From Stenotrophobium rhamnosiphilum (GTDB lineage: Bacteria; Pseudomonadota; Gammaproteobacteria; Nevskiales; Nevskiaceae): a DNA stretch of 64,000 nucleotides. The stretch spans positions 186,001 through 250,000 of the forward strand of contig NZ_QANS01000002.1 in the NCBI RefSeq assembly GCF_003052265.1, read 5' to 3'. The notes beneath the pieces were generated by a model, which saw only the letters and a program-made list of their open reading frames with translations, had not been told where the DNA came from and did no database searches. Each line of letters opens with the position of its first letter. The first letter of the stretch is position 1. Of the stretch, positions 45,404-58,100 are shown in pieces. The position numbers were made by a program, and so were the translations under genes.

Positions 45404-46144
45404 TCAAATGACGTTCTGCTCAGCGATAAACTCACTCAGCAGTTGCTTCTTTTCCTTGTCCAGCGCCAGCCCTTCTAACAAGTCAGGCCGTTTCAACCAT
45501 GTGGCACCGAGAGCCTGCTTCAGTCGCCAGCGCGCCACTTTGGCGTGGTCGCCGCACATCAGCACTTCAGGTACCGACTGGCCGCGCCAGTCTTCAGGCC
45601 GCGTGTAGTGTGGGTGATCCAAGATGCCTGCCGAGAACGAATCGTTCACTGCCGATGCCTCATGGCCCAACACGCCGGGTAGCAACCTCGCCACCGCGTC
45701 GATCACCACCATCGCCGCCAATTCACCGCCGGACAAAACAAAGTCGCCCAGCGACAATTCCATATCTAACTGCGTTCGCACGAAGCGTTCATCAATGCCT
45801 TCGTAGCGACCACATACCAAAACCAGTGCGGGCATCTCTGCCAGCTTTTCGACCAAGGCTTGCGTCAGTGGTTGGCCTTGCGGCGACAACCCAATCACGC
45901 GTACATCGCCCAGTTCTGCTCGGGCATCAGTGATTGCGCGAGCCAGCGGCTCAGCTTCCATCACCATTCCCGGACCACCACCGTAGGGTCGGTCGTCAAC
46001 GCGGCGCCATTTGTTGCCACTGTAGTCACGCGGGTTACGCGTACTCAGCTGCAGGGCTCCGCCTTCAACCGCAATCCTCGGCATGCCGTGCTTACCTGTC
46101 TGTTCCACCAACTCGGGGAACAGCGTCAGCACTTCAATCTTCAT
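45404..46144 (-). CDS. trmD: tRNA (guanine-N1)-methyltransferase
   Basis: 246 residues. YGGGPGMVMEAEPL near residue 54, VLVCGRYEGIDERFV (SAM-binding trefoil knot), and LSGGELAAMVVIDAVARL are TrmD hallmarks. It methylates G37 of tRNAs with G at position 36, preventing frameshifts. Five bases after rimM and six before rplS. Confidence 0.98.
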   Translation of the reverse strand: MKIEVLTLFPELVEQTGKHGMPRIAVEGGALQLSTRNPRDYSGNKWRRVDDRPYGGGPGMVMEAEPLARAITDARAELGDVRVIGLSPQGQPLTQALVEKLAEMPALVLVCGRYEGIDERFVRTQLDMELSLGDFVLSGGELAAMVVIDAVARLLPGVLGHEASAVNDSFSAGILDHPHYTRPEDWRGQSVPEVLMCGDHAKVARWRLKQALGATWLKRPDLLEGLALDKEKKQLLSEFIAEQNVI

Positions 46145-46149
46145 GCTTC

Positions 46150-46677
46150 CTAGTACTCTGGAAGCCAGTCGGCGACGATCAAACCCTGACCGATATCGAC
46201 CGACTTGATGATGTGATCCTGTACAAACGGAATGAGCCGTTCGGTTTCAGCATCCTTCACCACCAAAATATCTTGTGCGCCGTTGCTGGTGATTTCAGTC
46301 ACCTCGCCTAGTGCGTCACCTTGCTCCGACTGAACCTTGAGACCGATCAAGTCGTGCCAGTAATACTGTCCATCTCCGGCAGGCGGTAGCGAAGAACGCT
46401 CCACCTGAATCTCGCTACCAATCAGTGATTCGGAGACGTTGCGGTCAGTGACCGGCAGCCCATCTCTACCGCTAATTTGTGCGACAAGGCCGCGTCCATG
46501 GACACGGCCTTCCAGCAATTGAGCCTGATAACCCTCGCTGCCTTCGCCTTTGGCGATCCACCAGCGTGAATAATCAAGGATGTTGCGCTCAGGTCGCGTG
46601 GAGGAGATTACCTTCACCCAACCTTTAATCCCGTACGCTCCGACGACGCGGCCCAGCGTCACTCGGCGCGTATTCAT
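46150..46677 (-). CDS. rimM: 16S rRNA processing protein RimM
   Basis: 175 residues. LGRVVGAYGIKGWVKVIS at the start and the PRC-barrel segments YYWHDLIGLKV, GEVTEITSNGAQDILVV and RLIPFVQDHIIK. It binds S19 and helps mature the head of the 30S subunit. Five bases follow the rpsP stop. Confidence 0.97.
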   Translation of the reverse strand: MNTRRVTLGRVVGAYGIKGWVKVISSTRPERNILDYSRWWIAKGEGSEGYQAQLLEGRVHGRGLVAQISGRDGLPVTDRNVSESLIGSEIQVERSSLPPAGDGQYYWHDLIGLKVQSEQGDALGEVTEITSNGAQDILVVKDAETERLIPFVQDHIIKSVDIGQGLIVADWLPEY

Positions 46678-46682
46678 CGGGC

Positions 46683-46931
46683 TTAAGCGGCCTTAGGCAG
46701 GCTCTTGAGCAAGTACGTAACGCGCTCAGAAACCTGTGCGCCGTGCTTGGTCCAATGGTCAACGCGACCAGCGTCAACAACCAGCTTCTGTTCTGCGCCG
46801 CGGGCGTTAGGGTTGTAGAAACCCAGGCGCTCGATGAAGCGGCCGTCACGCGGGCTGCTCTTTTCGGTGGCGACAACATGATAGAACGGGCGCTTCTTAG
46901 AGCCAGCACGAGCTAAACGGATGGTAACCAT
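46683..46931 (-). CDS. rpsP: 30S ribosomal protein S16
   Basis: 82 residues. [33 protein letters not shown] and the GAQVSERV region are typical of S16. First gene of the operon; a good sigma-70 promoter lies about 60 bases upstream. Confidence 0.98.
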   Translation of the reverse strand: MVTIRLARAGSKKRPFYHVVATEKSSPRDGRFIERLGFYNPNARGAEQKLVVDAGRVDHWTKHGAQVSERVTYLLKSLPKAA

Positions 46932-46990
46932 ACTTAATCGTTTCCAAATATCGTGCGACCGAAAGAGTCCGGGCGCATTAAAGGGCGCGC

Positions 46991-47019
46991 ATTTTAGCCA
47001 TTTATGAAGGCGTCCACAA
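46991..47019 (-). promoter_or_regulatory. Sigma-70 promoter of the rpsP operon
   Basis: On the minus strand TTGTGG (47019-47014), 17 bases, TAAAAT (46996-46991). The leader to the rpsP ATG would be about 50 bases. Confidence 0.65.
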
Positions 47020-47047
47020 TCTATTTCGACAAATTATCTCAATTTAT

Positions 47048-47113
47048 GTACAGGAAGTACGGTATGTGGGCGGGCGCATGGATGCGCAGGAGCCCACAAC
47101 GGGCATTGCGCCC
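47048..47113. other. Compound structured element between ffh and rpsP
   Basis: Three hairpins in a row: GTAC-AGGAA-GTAC (47048-47060); a two-part stem with outer TGTGGGC/GCCCACA and inner GCGCAT/ATGCGC (47065-47098); and GGGC-ATTGC-GCCC (47101-47113). No T-run follows. It occupies the middle of a 265-base gap, upstream of the rpsP promoter and downstream of ffh. Possibly an intergenic repeat of the REP or MITE kind; only one copy is in this window. Confidence 0.5.
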
Positions 47114-47196
47114 TTGAGACTGTGGCCATCAAAAATCAAAAAAGAGCGATCTAACAGCAAAATCAGCGGGCTAAAACAGCCCAAAACCACCAAAAC

Positions 47197-48561
47197 TTAG
47201 CGTTTTGGCATCATTCCGGGCGGCATTTTACCAGCCAGACTACGCATCATCTTCATCATTCCGCCGCCCGCCATCTTCTTCATCATGTCGCGGGTGGTTT
47301 CGAACTGGCGCATCAACTGGTTCACCGCCTGTACCTCAACCCCAGCACCGGCCGCGATGCGGCGCTTGCGCGAGGCTTTGATCAAATCAGGGTACTTACG
47401 CTCCTGCTTGGTCATCGAATTGATGATGGCGACCGAACGCTTGATCTGCTTTTCCGGGTTGGCCTTGGCCACCTGCGCCTTCATCTGCGCACCACCCGGC
47501 AGCTTGTCCAGAATCGCCTCCATGCTGCCCATGTTCTGAACCTGAGCCATCTGTTCGCGGAAATCTTCGAGATCGAAGGTTTTGTTCTTCTTCAGCTTCT
47601 CAGCAAACTTCAGCGCTTTTTCTTGATCGACTTTGCGCGTGGTTTCTTCAATCAGGCTGAGCATGTCGCCCTGACCGAGAATGCGCGTGGCAATACGATC
47701 CGGGTGGAAGATCTCGAGCTTGTCGGACTTCTCGCCCATACCCATGAACTTGATCGGCTTGCCAGTGACCTGACGAACCGACAGCGCCGCACCACCGCGT
47801 GAGTCGCCATCAACCTTGGTCAACACCACGCCGGTCAGAGGCAGAACATCAGCAAAAGCCTTGGCGGTCTTGGCTGCGTCCTGACCCGTCATGCTGTCGA
47901 CGACGAATAGGGTTTCAACCGGATTGAGCGCACCGTGCAACGCGGTGATCTCTTTCATCATGTCTTCGTTGACCGTGGTACGGCCCGCGGTATCGACAAT
48001 CAGAACATCAGCGTAAGTCTTACGCGCATGTGCCAACGCGGCTTCAGCAATGGCAATTGGGTTTTGGCCAACTTCCGAAGGGAACCACTCAACGCCGACA
48101 TTGCCGGCGACGATGCGCAACTGCTCAATAGCAGCCGGACGATAAACGTCGGCCGATACGACGATGACGGTTTTTTTCTCGCGTTCTTTCAGGAACAGCG
48201 CCAGCTTGCCGGTGGTGGTGGTTTTACCTGCACCCTGCAAACCTGCCATCAAGATAACGGCTGGTGGCTGCGCGCGAAGATTGATGGGTTCTGCAACACC
48301 ACCCAAGGTCTGCGTCAGTTCCTGTTGAACCACGCGCAAGAATTGCTGGCCCGGTGTCAGGCTCTGCGTGATCTCAACACCGATTGCACGCACTTTGATG
48401 CGTTCGATGAATTCCTTAACAACCGGCAGCGCAACGTCGGCTTCAAGCAGCGCCATGCGCAGCTCGCGCGTTGCGGCATTGATCTGATCTTCCGTCAGTC
48501 GGCCTTGGCCGCGAATGGAATCGAGAACAGTGCCAAGTCGGGTCGTTAAATTTTCAAACAT
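47197..48561 (-). CDS. ffh: Signal recognition particle protein Ffh
   Basis: 454 residues. NG domain with P-loop GLQGAGKTTTTGKLA, DTAGRTTVNEDMM and TKVDGDSRGGAALS; M domain with Met-rich C-terminus (MMKKMAGGGMMKMMRSLAGK). With 4.5S RNA it targets membrane proteins to SecYEG. A weak hairpin GGGCT/AGCCC at 47168-47182 after the stop may end the message. Confidence 0.98.
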   Translation of the reverse strand: MFENLTTRLGTVLDSIRGQGRLTEDQINAATRELRMALLEADVALPVVKEFIERIKVRAIGVEITQSLTPGQQFLRVVQQELTQTLGGVAEPINLRAQPPAVILMAGLQGAGKTTTTGKLALFLKEREKKTVIVVSADVYRPAAIEQLRIVAGNVGVEWFPSEVGQNPIAIAEAALAHARKTYADVLIVDTAGRTTVNEDMMKEITALHGALNPVETLFVVDSMTGQDAAKTAKAFADVLPLTGVVLTKVDGDSRGGAALSVRQVTGKPIKFMGMGEKSDKLEIFHPDRIATRILGQGDMLSLIEETTRKVDQEKALKFAEKLKKNKTFDLEDFREQMAQVQNMGSMEAILDKLPGGAQMKAQVAKANPEKQIKRSVAIINSMTKQERKYPDLIKASRKRRIAAGAGVEVQAVNQLMRQFETTRDMMKKMAGGGMMKMMRSLAGKMPPGMMPKR

Positions 48562-48634
48562 GCGAGAAACCGGGAGCGTGAAACAAGAGAATTCAGAGGC
48601 GGCATTCTACCGGGTCGGTAGCTGCGCGAGGCGT

Positions 48635-49402
48635 TTAAATTTCGATCAGATCGCCACGTTTGAGATGGCGGTAATCCCAACCAGCCAGTTCCTTGCGGCA
48701 TTCCGTTTCGATGATCTGCTCATAGCCCGGCTTGTGGTGCGTCAGCAGGATTTGCGGCTTATGACGCAGCTTGTGCAGCTCGCGCCCCAACAAAACCGGA
48801 GTGAAATGCTTGGAAGCTTCCGCCAGCTCGTCGTCTTCGTTCGGGAAGGCGATCTCAATCATCAGCTTGTCCAGACGCGGCAAGCTGTTGAGGAAAGTCC
48901 AGAGACCTTCATTGGCGTAGGTATCGCCCGTAAACACAAAAGTACCGCGCTCAGCCTCAACCGCATAACCAACCGCAGGCACTGTGTGCAGCACTTTAAA
49001 AGCAGTGAGTTTGTAGTGATCCGCAGACGTCAGCGATTGGCCTGGCTCAATCGTGGAAAACGCCAACAAGGGATTTTGCTCATTCGGCAGCACGGAAAAA
49101 TCTGGCCAGATTTTCCAGTTAAAAATATGTTCTTTGATTGCCGAAAGTGTTTCTGCTGTCGCCCAAACCTTCACGGGACGCTCAATCAGATCGAACAGGT
49201 TATCGGCCATAAAAGCGAGGCCACAAACGTGATCGAGATGCGAATGGGTCAAGAAGATCTGGCGGATGCGGGCTTGCTGTTCGAGGCTTAAATCGCCCAC
49301 GCCAGTACCCGCGTCGATGAGGGTCTCATCGCCGACCAATAAGCTGGTCGTGCGCAGGCCAGGGCCGACGCCACCGCTACAGCCTAAGACCTTGATCCGC
49401 AT
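48635..49402 (-). CDS. MBL-fold hydrolase, class II cyclic-nucleotide phosphodiesterase-like
   Basis: 255 residues from the ATG at 49402, preceded by GGAAGG. MRIKVLGCSGGVGPGLRTTS at the start, metal site LTHSHLDHVCGLAFM, then HTVPAVGYAVE, FVFTGDTYANEG and a final LLTHHKPG. This outline matches proteins annotated as 3',5'-cyclic-nucleotide phosphodiesterases in Proteobacteria, but tRNase Z-like or other metallo-hydrolase activity cannot be excluded. It stands alone between ffh and the Sua5-like gene. Confidence 0.85.
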   Translation of the reverse strand: MRIKVLGCSGGVGPGLRTTSLLVGDETLIDAGTGVGDLSLEQQARIRQIFLTHSHLDHVCGLAFMADNLFDLIERPVKVWATAETLSAIKEHIFNWKIWPDFSVLPNEQNPLLAFSTIEPGQSLTSADHYKLTAFKVLHTVPAVGYAVEAERGTFVFTGDTYANEGLWTFLNSLPRLDKLMIEIAFPNEDDELAEASKHFTPVLLGRELHKLRHKPQILLTHHKPGYEQIIETECRKELAGWDYRHLKRGDLIEI

Positions 49403-49518
49403 GCCTTCCTTCACTGTGAATGTAGGATTTGATACTAGCATAGCGACCGCAAACATCCGGAAGTGTGTGCTTGGGCTCATCCGCACGATATTTCGGCGAA
49501 AAACGCTAAATGGCCCGA

Positions 49519-50148
49519 CTAGTCCAAACCCAAATCTGAAACATCGCCCTTGCCCTGACGCAGCAATTGCACGGTGCCGCCGGTTAGATCGAGCACTGTG
49601 GTCGGTGCCGTTCCGCAGTTACCACCATCCAGAACAATATCGACCTCACGCATCAACTGATCGCGCCAATCTTGCGGATCGTCGACCGGATCATCTTCAC
49701 CCGGAAACTGCAGCGTGCAACTAATCAGGGGCTCGCCCAGTGTCTCCAACATGGTTTGCGCAATCACATGCTCAGGCACGCGAATACCAATCGTCTTACG
49801 CTTTTCATGTGCGACGCGGCGCGGCAGCTCTTTGGTCGCGTCCAATACAAAGGTGTAAGGCCCTGGCGTCAGACGCTTGAGCAAACGGAACTGTGTGTTG
49901 TCGACGCGTGCATAGGTCGAGATCTCAGAAAGATCGCGGCACATCAAGGTGAATTGGTGATGACGGTCGAACTGACGAATGCGCCGCAGTCGCTCCGCAG
50001 CCTCACGATCGCCTAGATGACAGCCTAGTGCGTAGCAAGAATCTGTGGGGTACGCGATCACCGCGCCCGCACGCAGCCGCACCGCAACTTGCGCCAGCAG
50101 GCGCTTCTGCGGGTTGTCTGGATGTAGTTCGAACCAATCAGCACTCAT
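49519..50148 (-). CDS. Sua5/YciO/YrdC family protein
   Basis: 209 residues. VIAYPTDSCYALGCHLGDREA, DRHHQFTLMCRDLSEISTYA, KRLTPGPYTFVLDATKELPRR and IGIRVPEHVIAQ follow the YrdC fold that makes threonylcarbamoyl-AMP for tRNA t6A. The start SADWFELHPDNPQKRLL is the YciO type, whose role is less sure than TsaC. It diverges from yciB with about 30 bases between. Confidence 0.93.
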   Translation of the reverse strand: MSADWFELHPDNPQKRLLAQVAVRLRAGAVIAYPTDSCYALGCHLGDREAAERLRRIRQFDRHHQFTLMCRDLSEISTYARVDNTQFRLLKRLTPGPYTFVLDATKELPRRVAHEKRKTIGIRVPEHVIAQTMLETLGEPLISCTLQFPGEDDPVDDPQDWRDQLMREVDIVLDGGNCGTAPTTVLDLTGGTVQLLRQGKGDVSDLGLD

Positions 50149-50179
50149 GCAACATTGTAGCGGCAGCTATAATCGACGT

Positions 50180-50713
50180 ATGAAATTCTTCCTCGACCTG
50201 TTTCCCGCCCTCGCCTTTTTCGCTGCCTATTACATTGGCGGCATTTACGTAGCCACGAGCGTGCTCATCGTCTCGATGTTTGCGCTGGTGCTGATCTACT
50301 GGCTGTGGAAGCGCGAGCTTCACAAGATGCACCTGATCACCGCCATCATCGTGGCCTTCTTCGGCGGCCTGACGCTGTATATCCACGATCCGGCGTTCAT
50401 CAAGTTCAAACCCACTGCGCTTTATGCGGTGTTCTCGCTCGCACTGCTGCTGAGCCATGTGATCGGCGAGAAGGTGCTATTGCAACGCATCCCGCAAACC
50501 GCGCTACAGATTCCTGATCCGGTGTGGCGCCGCATCAACTTTGCCTGGGCGATTTTCTTCGCCTTCTGCGCGGTGTTGAACCTCTACGTTGCCTCTAATT
50601 TCGACGAATCGACTTGGGTCAAATTCAAAACCTTTGGCTTTAGCGCACTGATGCTGGTGTTCATGCTGTCGCACATTCCTTTTATCGCACGCTACCTGCC
50701 GCAGGAAAAGTAA
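50180..50713 (+). CDS. yciB: Inner membrane septation protein YciB (IspZ)
   Basis: 177 residues from the ATG at 50180 ([18 protein letters not shown]). Five membrane spans, with [29 protein letters not shown] and the WVKFKTFG segment typical of YciB/IspZ. Implicated in cell envelope and division. The stop overlaps the next start by one base (TAATG). Confidence 0.95.
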   Translation: MKFFLDLFPALAFFAAYYIGGIYVATSVLIVSMFALVLIYWLWKRELHKMHLITAIIVAFFGGLTLYIHDPAFIKFKPTALYAVFSLALLLSHVIGEKVLLQRIPQTALQIPDPVWRRINFAWAIFFAFCAVLNLYVASNFDESTWVKFKTFGFSALMLVFMLSHIPFIARYLPQEK

Positions 50714-51012
50714 TGCTGTACATGATTCTTGGGCACGATGTGCCGAACAGCCTCGCGATGCGCAAAGAAACGCGTCCTGCACATGTTGAGCGTCTCAAAT
50801 TACTCCAAGCAGAAGGCCGCTTGATTCTCGCTGGGCCGCGTCCAGCGATTGACGCCCTTGATCCGGGCGCCGCTGGCTTTGTAGGCAGCTTGGTCGTCGC
50901 AGAGTTTGCTGACCTTGCCAGCGCACGCGCGTGGGCCGATGAAGATCCTTACGTTAAAGCAGGCGTCTATTCGCACGTAGACGTGCAGCCTTTCATTAAA
51001 GCGCTGCCGTGA
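50713..51012 (+). CDS. YciI family protein
   Basis: 99 residues, ferredoxin-like YciI fold: [22 protein letters not shown] with a conserved His/Asp pair and [22 protein letters not shown]. Homologues may act as small hydrolases or dehalogenase-like enzymes; function unsettled. In the same yciB-yciI-bolA order as many Gammaproteobacteria, coupled on both sides. Confidence 0.93.
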   Translation: MLYMILGHDVPNSLAMRKETRPAHVERLKLLQAEGRLILAGPRPAIDALDPGAAGFVGSLVVAEFADLASARAWADEDPYVKAGVYSHVDVQPFIKALP

Positions 51013-51296
51013 CACGCATCGAGAAAATTCGCGGTGCATTGCAGCTCACGCTGCAGCCGCAACAAATCGAAGTCGAAGACGAAAGCCATCTACACGCCGG
51101 CCACGCTGGCGCTGCAACGGGCCGCGGGCACTTCAATGTGAAAGTTGTGGCTGAGGCATTTACGGGGCAATCGCTGATTGCCCGTCATCGTATGGTTTAC
51201 GCCGCTGTTGATGCACTGATGCAAACCGATATTCACGCGCTCAGCATTCGCGCGCTGACGCCTGCAGAAAGCGTCGCGCAGTCGTCGTCAAACTAA
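51009..51296 (+). CDS. bolA: BolA family protein
   Basis: 95 residues from a GTG that overlaps the yciI stop by four bases. [34 protein letters not shown] and [13 protein letters not shown] give the class II KH-like BolA fold with the conserved His. BolA proteins pair with CGFS glutaredoxins such as GrxD (encoded at 31674) to hold [2Fe-2S] clusters. Confidence 0.93.
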   Translation: MTRIEKIRGALQLTLQPQQIEVEDESHLHAGHAGAATGRGHFNVKVVAEAFTGQSLIARHRMVYAAVDALMQTDIHALSIRALTPAESVAQSSSN

Positions 51297-51298
51297 GT

Positions 51299-51697
51299 TT
51301 ATTTTGCCACTAAGGCTTTCAGGGCCTTCTGCATATCTTCAACGCTCATATCCTGCATGAGCCTGCCAACCTGTTTGCCCTGACGATCAAACAAAGCCAC
51401 CCAGCCGGTTGAAACAGAACCGGCCAGCAACTGCGGCACGCCAAGCGCAAAAGCCTGTTGTTTGGATTTGAAGAATGTTTTGTCGTTGGTTACATCAAGG
51501 CTGGCAAAATTGATCTTGCCCTCAAAGCCTTTGTAAGCCTCTTCCAATTTTGGCTTGATGATTTTGCAGTTCATGCACCAATCAGCGGAGATCAAAACCG
51601 CCATTGGCTGCGCTGCTTTTGCGGGCTCAGCACTGAGCGCAAGAGAAGAACTCAACAGTGCAACAAAACTCAAAAAAATCGGCAGCAGACGTTTCAT
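51299..51697 (-). CDS. Periplasmic thioredoxin-like protein, copy 1
   Basis: 132 residues from the ATG at 51697. A signal peptide (LLPIFLSFVALLSSSLALSA) leads to a thioredoxin fold with SADWCMNCKIIKP (Cys41-Cys44) but only a loose match to classical thioredoxin otherwise. The LMQDMSVEDMQKALKAL tail is conserved in the neighbour at 51788. No reductase (DsbD) is nearby. It faces bolA, two bases apart. Role in periplasmic disulfide reduction is likely but the partner is unknown. Confidence 0.85.
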   Translation of the reverse strand: MKRLLPIFLSFVALLSSSLALSAEPAKAAQPMAVLISADWCMNCKIIKPKLEEAYKGFEGKINFASLDVTNDKTFFKSKQQAFALGVPQLLAGSVSTGWVALFDRQGKQVGRLMQDMSVEDMQKALKALVAK

Positions 51698-51787
51698 AGG
51701 TGTTCCAGTTTTAAACATTGGCAAGCTTGGCATGAAGATACTGGATACGACCACAGCAAGGTCCAAATAATTCCCTAAGAGCGATAT

Positions 51788-52192
51788 TTAGATCGACTTG
51801 GCCGATAAGGTCTGCAGAGCCTGCTTCATTTCATCCACGCTCATGTCCTGCATGATTTTGCCGACCTGATTGCCATTGCGATCAAACAATGCGACCCAAC
51901 CCACCGACACTGAGCCCTTCAACAGCTTTGGCACGCCGAGCTTAAAGACCACTTGCTTGGACTGAAAGAATCGTCGGTCGTCAGTGACATCGATGTTCAC
52001 AAAGTTGATCTTGTGCTCAAAGCCTTTCAAAGCATCGTGCAGCTTAGGCTCAAGAACTTTGCAGTTGGCGCACCAATCAGCGGCGATAAACACAGCCATC
52101 GGTTCTGCTGATTTTGTGGGGCCGGCGCTCCAAGCGAGGTTGGAGTTAAAAAACACTGCGAAACTAAAAATAATCGTTATTAAGCACTTCAT
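51788..52192 (-). CDS. Periplasmic thioredoxin-like protein, copy 2
   Basis: 134 residues, a clear paralogue of the gene at 51299, with the CxxC at the same position (Cys41-Ala-Asn-Cys44 in AADWCANCKVLEP) and shared GSVSVGWVALFDRNGNQVGK and IMQDMSVDEMKQAL. It also has a signal peptide (IIFSFAVFFNSNLAWSA). Ninety bases separate the copies. Its upstream gap holds a short inverted repeat TTAGA-N7-TCTAA (52259-52275) close to the ligA stop. Confidence 0.85.
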   Translation of the reverse strand: MKCLITIIFSFAVFFNSNLAWSAGPTKSAEPMAVFIAADWCANCKVLEPKLHDALKGFEHKINFVNIDVTDDRRFFQSKQVVFKLGVPKLLKGSVSVGWVALFDRNGNQVGKIMQDMSVDEMKQALQTLSAKSI

Positions 52193-52280
52193 GTGCGTCC
52201 AAATCCTTTGGCGTCAATTCCGAGGCGCGCAAAGTACTGAACTAACTATTCATCAACATTAGACAAATTATCTAACGGTA

Positions 52281-55144
<2,864 letters not shown>

Positions 55145-55161
55145 GGCAGCTCTGTTTCCTT

Positions 55162-58100
55162 TTACTCTTTAGTCTCTGGTTGACCGACTAATTCGACGGC
55201 CTGCGATACGTCTACGCTTACCAATCTCGACACACCTGGCTCCTGCATCGTAACGCCGTGCAATTGAGCGGCCAGTTCCATCGTGATCTTATTGTGCGTA
55301 ATGATAATAAATTGTACGTTATGCGACATCTCTCGCACAATCTCGCAGAAACGGCCAACGTTGGCGTCATCCAGAGGGGCGTCAACTTCGTCCATAAGAC
55401 AGAACGGCGCCGGGTTGAGCTGGAACAAGGCCAGTAGCAGAGCCACAGCCGTCATCGCCTTCTCACCACCGGACAGCAGGTGAATCGTGCTGTTGCGCTT
55501 GCCGGGCGGACGCGCCATCACGCGCACGCCAGCGTCGAGCAGGTCGTCGCCGGTCAGCTCCAGATAGGCTTCGCCGCCGCCGAACAGTTTCGGGAAGCGG
55601 TCCTTAAACACGTCATTAACCTTGTCAAAGGTCTCTTTGAAGCGTGATTGCGTCTCGCCATCAATCGACTTGATTGCGCCTTCCAGCATTTCCAGCGCGC
55701 CGTGCAAGTCGGCATGTTGGTCACCCAGATACTTCTCACGGGCCTGTGCTTCTTCGAGTTCCTGAATGGCCGCGAGGTTGATCGCACCCAGACGTTCAAT
55801 ACGACGCAACACTGAAGCGAGTTTTTCTTCCCAAGCTTCGGCAGTCGCATCTTCCTTCAAGCCTGCGAACAACTCGTCGTGGTCAACACCGGTTTCTTCG
55901 ATCTGTGCAGCCAAGCCTTCGCGGCGCGCACGCAGGTTTTCAAATTCGATCTTCGCGGCCTGAACCTTCTCAACCGCTTCGTCCTTACCGTATTCGGCAT
56001 TACGCGAAGCTTGTACGGCAGCGACCAAAGCAGCTTCCGTTGCTTCTAAGCGTTCACGCGCAACACGCAATTGATCGCGTGCTGCCTGCACCGTAGCGCG
56101 AACCTGCTCGACGGTTTCGGATTGATTCTGCAATGGCAGATCCAATTCTTCTGCCATCTGCTGCTGTTCAACGCGCTGATTCGCCAACGTCTCCAACTGT
56201 GCAGCCAGATCGCGAAGCGTCTGCTCCAAAGCTGCGAGTGCGCTGCGCTTACCTGCCAGCTGCACATTGATTTCGTTACGCGCCTGCGTCGCTTGGTTGA
56301 GACCCATGCGCGCACGCTGAACCAGATCGCGCGTCTTCGCCATTGCCTGCTGAATTTGCGTGCGCTCTTCGCGCAGTTGATTGGCAATCGCTTCAAGCGA
56401 GATCAAACGCTCGCGCGTTTCGGTTAACTCTTCTGCTTGCTGCTCACGCTGAGCGTTCAGCGTTTCGATATCTTTGGTCAGCGCGTTCATGCGCGCTTCG
56501 GTCTGCTCCAAACGAACAGCCTGCGCCTGACGGAAAGCCATGCGCTGCGCCTGGCGTGCGCGTGCCTGTTCGAAGCGGCCGGACTTATCGCGGCGCTCGT
56601 TTTCCATCGCCTGAATGCGATTGCGCAGTTCGCCAAGGATGCGTTCCTTGTCGAGTACCTGTTCGCTCTGCTCTTCAACCTGCACCTTCAGTTGCTTGAG
56701 CAACTGACCGCGCGCAATCACGCCACCGCGATCAGCATCGCGACGTGGGTAACGCACCCAGTTACGTCCGCGCCAAACACCGTCTTGCGTAACAACTGAC
56801 TCGCCCGGATTGAGCGTGGCCATGCGGGCCAGCGCTTCTTCGTTGGTCGCTGCGGTGTAAACGCCGGAGAGGAATTCAATAACAGCGCTTGGGCCCGTGG
56901 TCTTGGATGCCAGCGTGCCCGCAGGGCCGCCGTTTCCAGGCACGTGATCCATCAACACCGTGCCAGCCTTAGGGGCGTTGGCGATGCCACGCAGCTTGTC
57001 GGCGAACTGCGGCAGCAACGGCGCCTGCAGCAAACCGTCTAACGCATGCTCAACCGCTGATTCCCAACCCGATTCAACTTGCAGCGCAGAAGCGAGGCGC
57101 GGCAGTTCGTGCAATTCATTTTGGCGCAGCCAAGCGTTGAGCTCAGCATCGTCTTGACGTAGCGCAGCTTGCTGCAACGTTTCCAACGAAGACATGCGAC
57201 CGCGTGCGGTCTGCAATGACTGACGCGTTTCATGCAGCGCGGTTTCTGCAGCGGAGCGCTCATCACGCAGGCCCTGCAAATCACTATCCAGCGACTGCAA
57301 GCGACCTTGCGATTCTGCAATCTCGTTATTCAGATTGGTCAGCTCGGCATCAACATCAAACAGGCTCGACTGGATCGGGCCAATGTTCAGCGTTTGCTGT
57401 TCAGCGCTGAGACGCTTGAGACGCTCATCAATCTGCAACTGCGCGCGTTCCATCTGCTGAACGCGTACGCGCTCACCTTCAGTCTGGAACAAAGGCGACT
57501 CAGCACGCTGGGTGAATTCTTCCCAACGATTCTGTTCACGCAGCGAATCTTCTTCCGATTCAATCAGCGCGCCCTGCGCATCAACTTCGCGCTGTTCGCC
57601 ATCTTTGGCCTGTTGCTCCAACGCAATCAACGATGCGTTTAGATCTTCCAGACGCTTTTGCTCGGACTGCGTGCGACGCTCAACTTCAGCCGTTCGACGG
57701 CCGAGCTCTTCGAGCTCGCGCGCCTTCATCGATTTGAGTTCGCGTGCATGGGTCAGGCTTTGTTCCTGACGCGCCAGTGCGGCTTCTGCTTCGTAAACTT
57801 TGGACTGCTCTTCGTTCAGCGCCTGCCCTGCAACGCGCTGTTCGATCTCGGCGGCGACGCGAGCGTCTTCGCTGACTTTGACCTGCGTGCGGACGTCTTC
57901 CAGTGCTTTTTCAAGATCAGCAATGGATGTCTCATGCGACTGCGATGCATCGACCAAGGCGCGCTGACGCAACGCGAGGATTTCGGCGCGAAGTTGACGC
58001 TCTTGGGTCTTGAGTTCTTTGTACTTCTCAGCGTTGGCGGCTTGCTTGTTCAGCACTTCCAGACGCTGCGTGATTTCGCTGCGCAGATCGTTCAAGCGTG

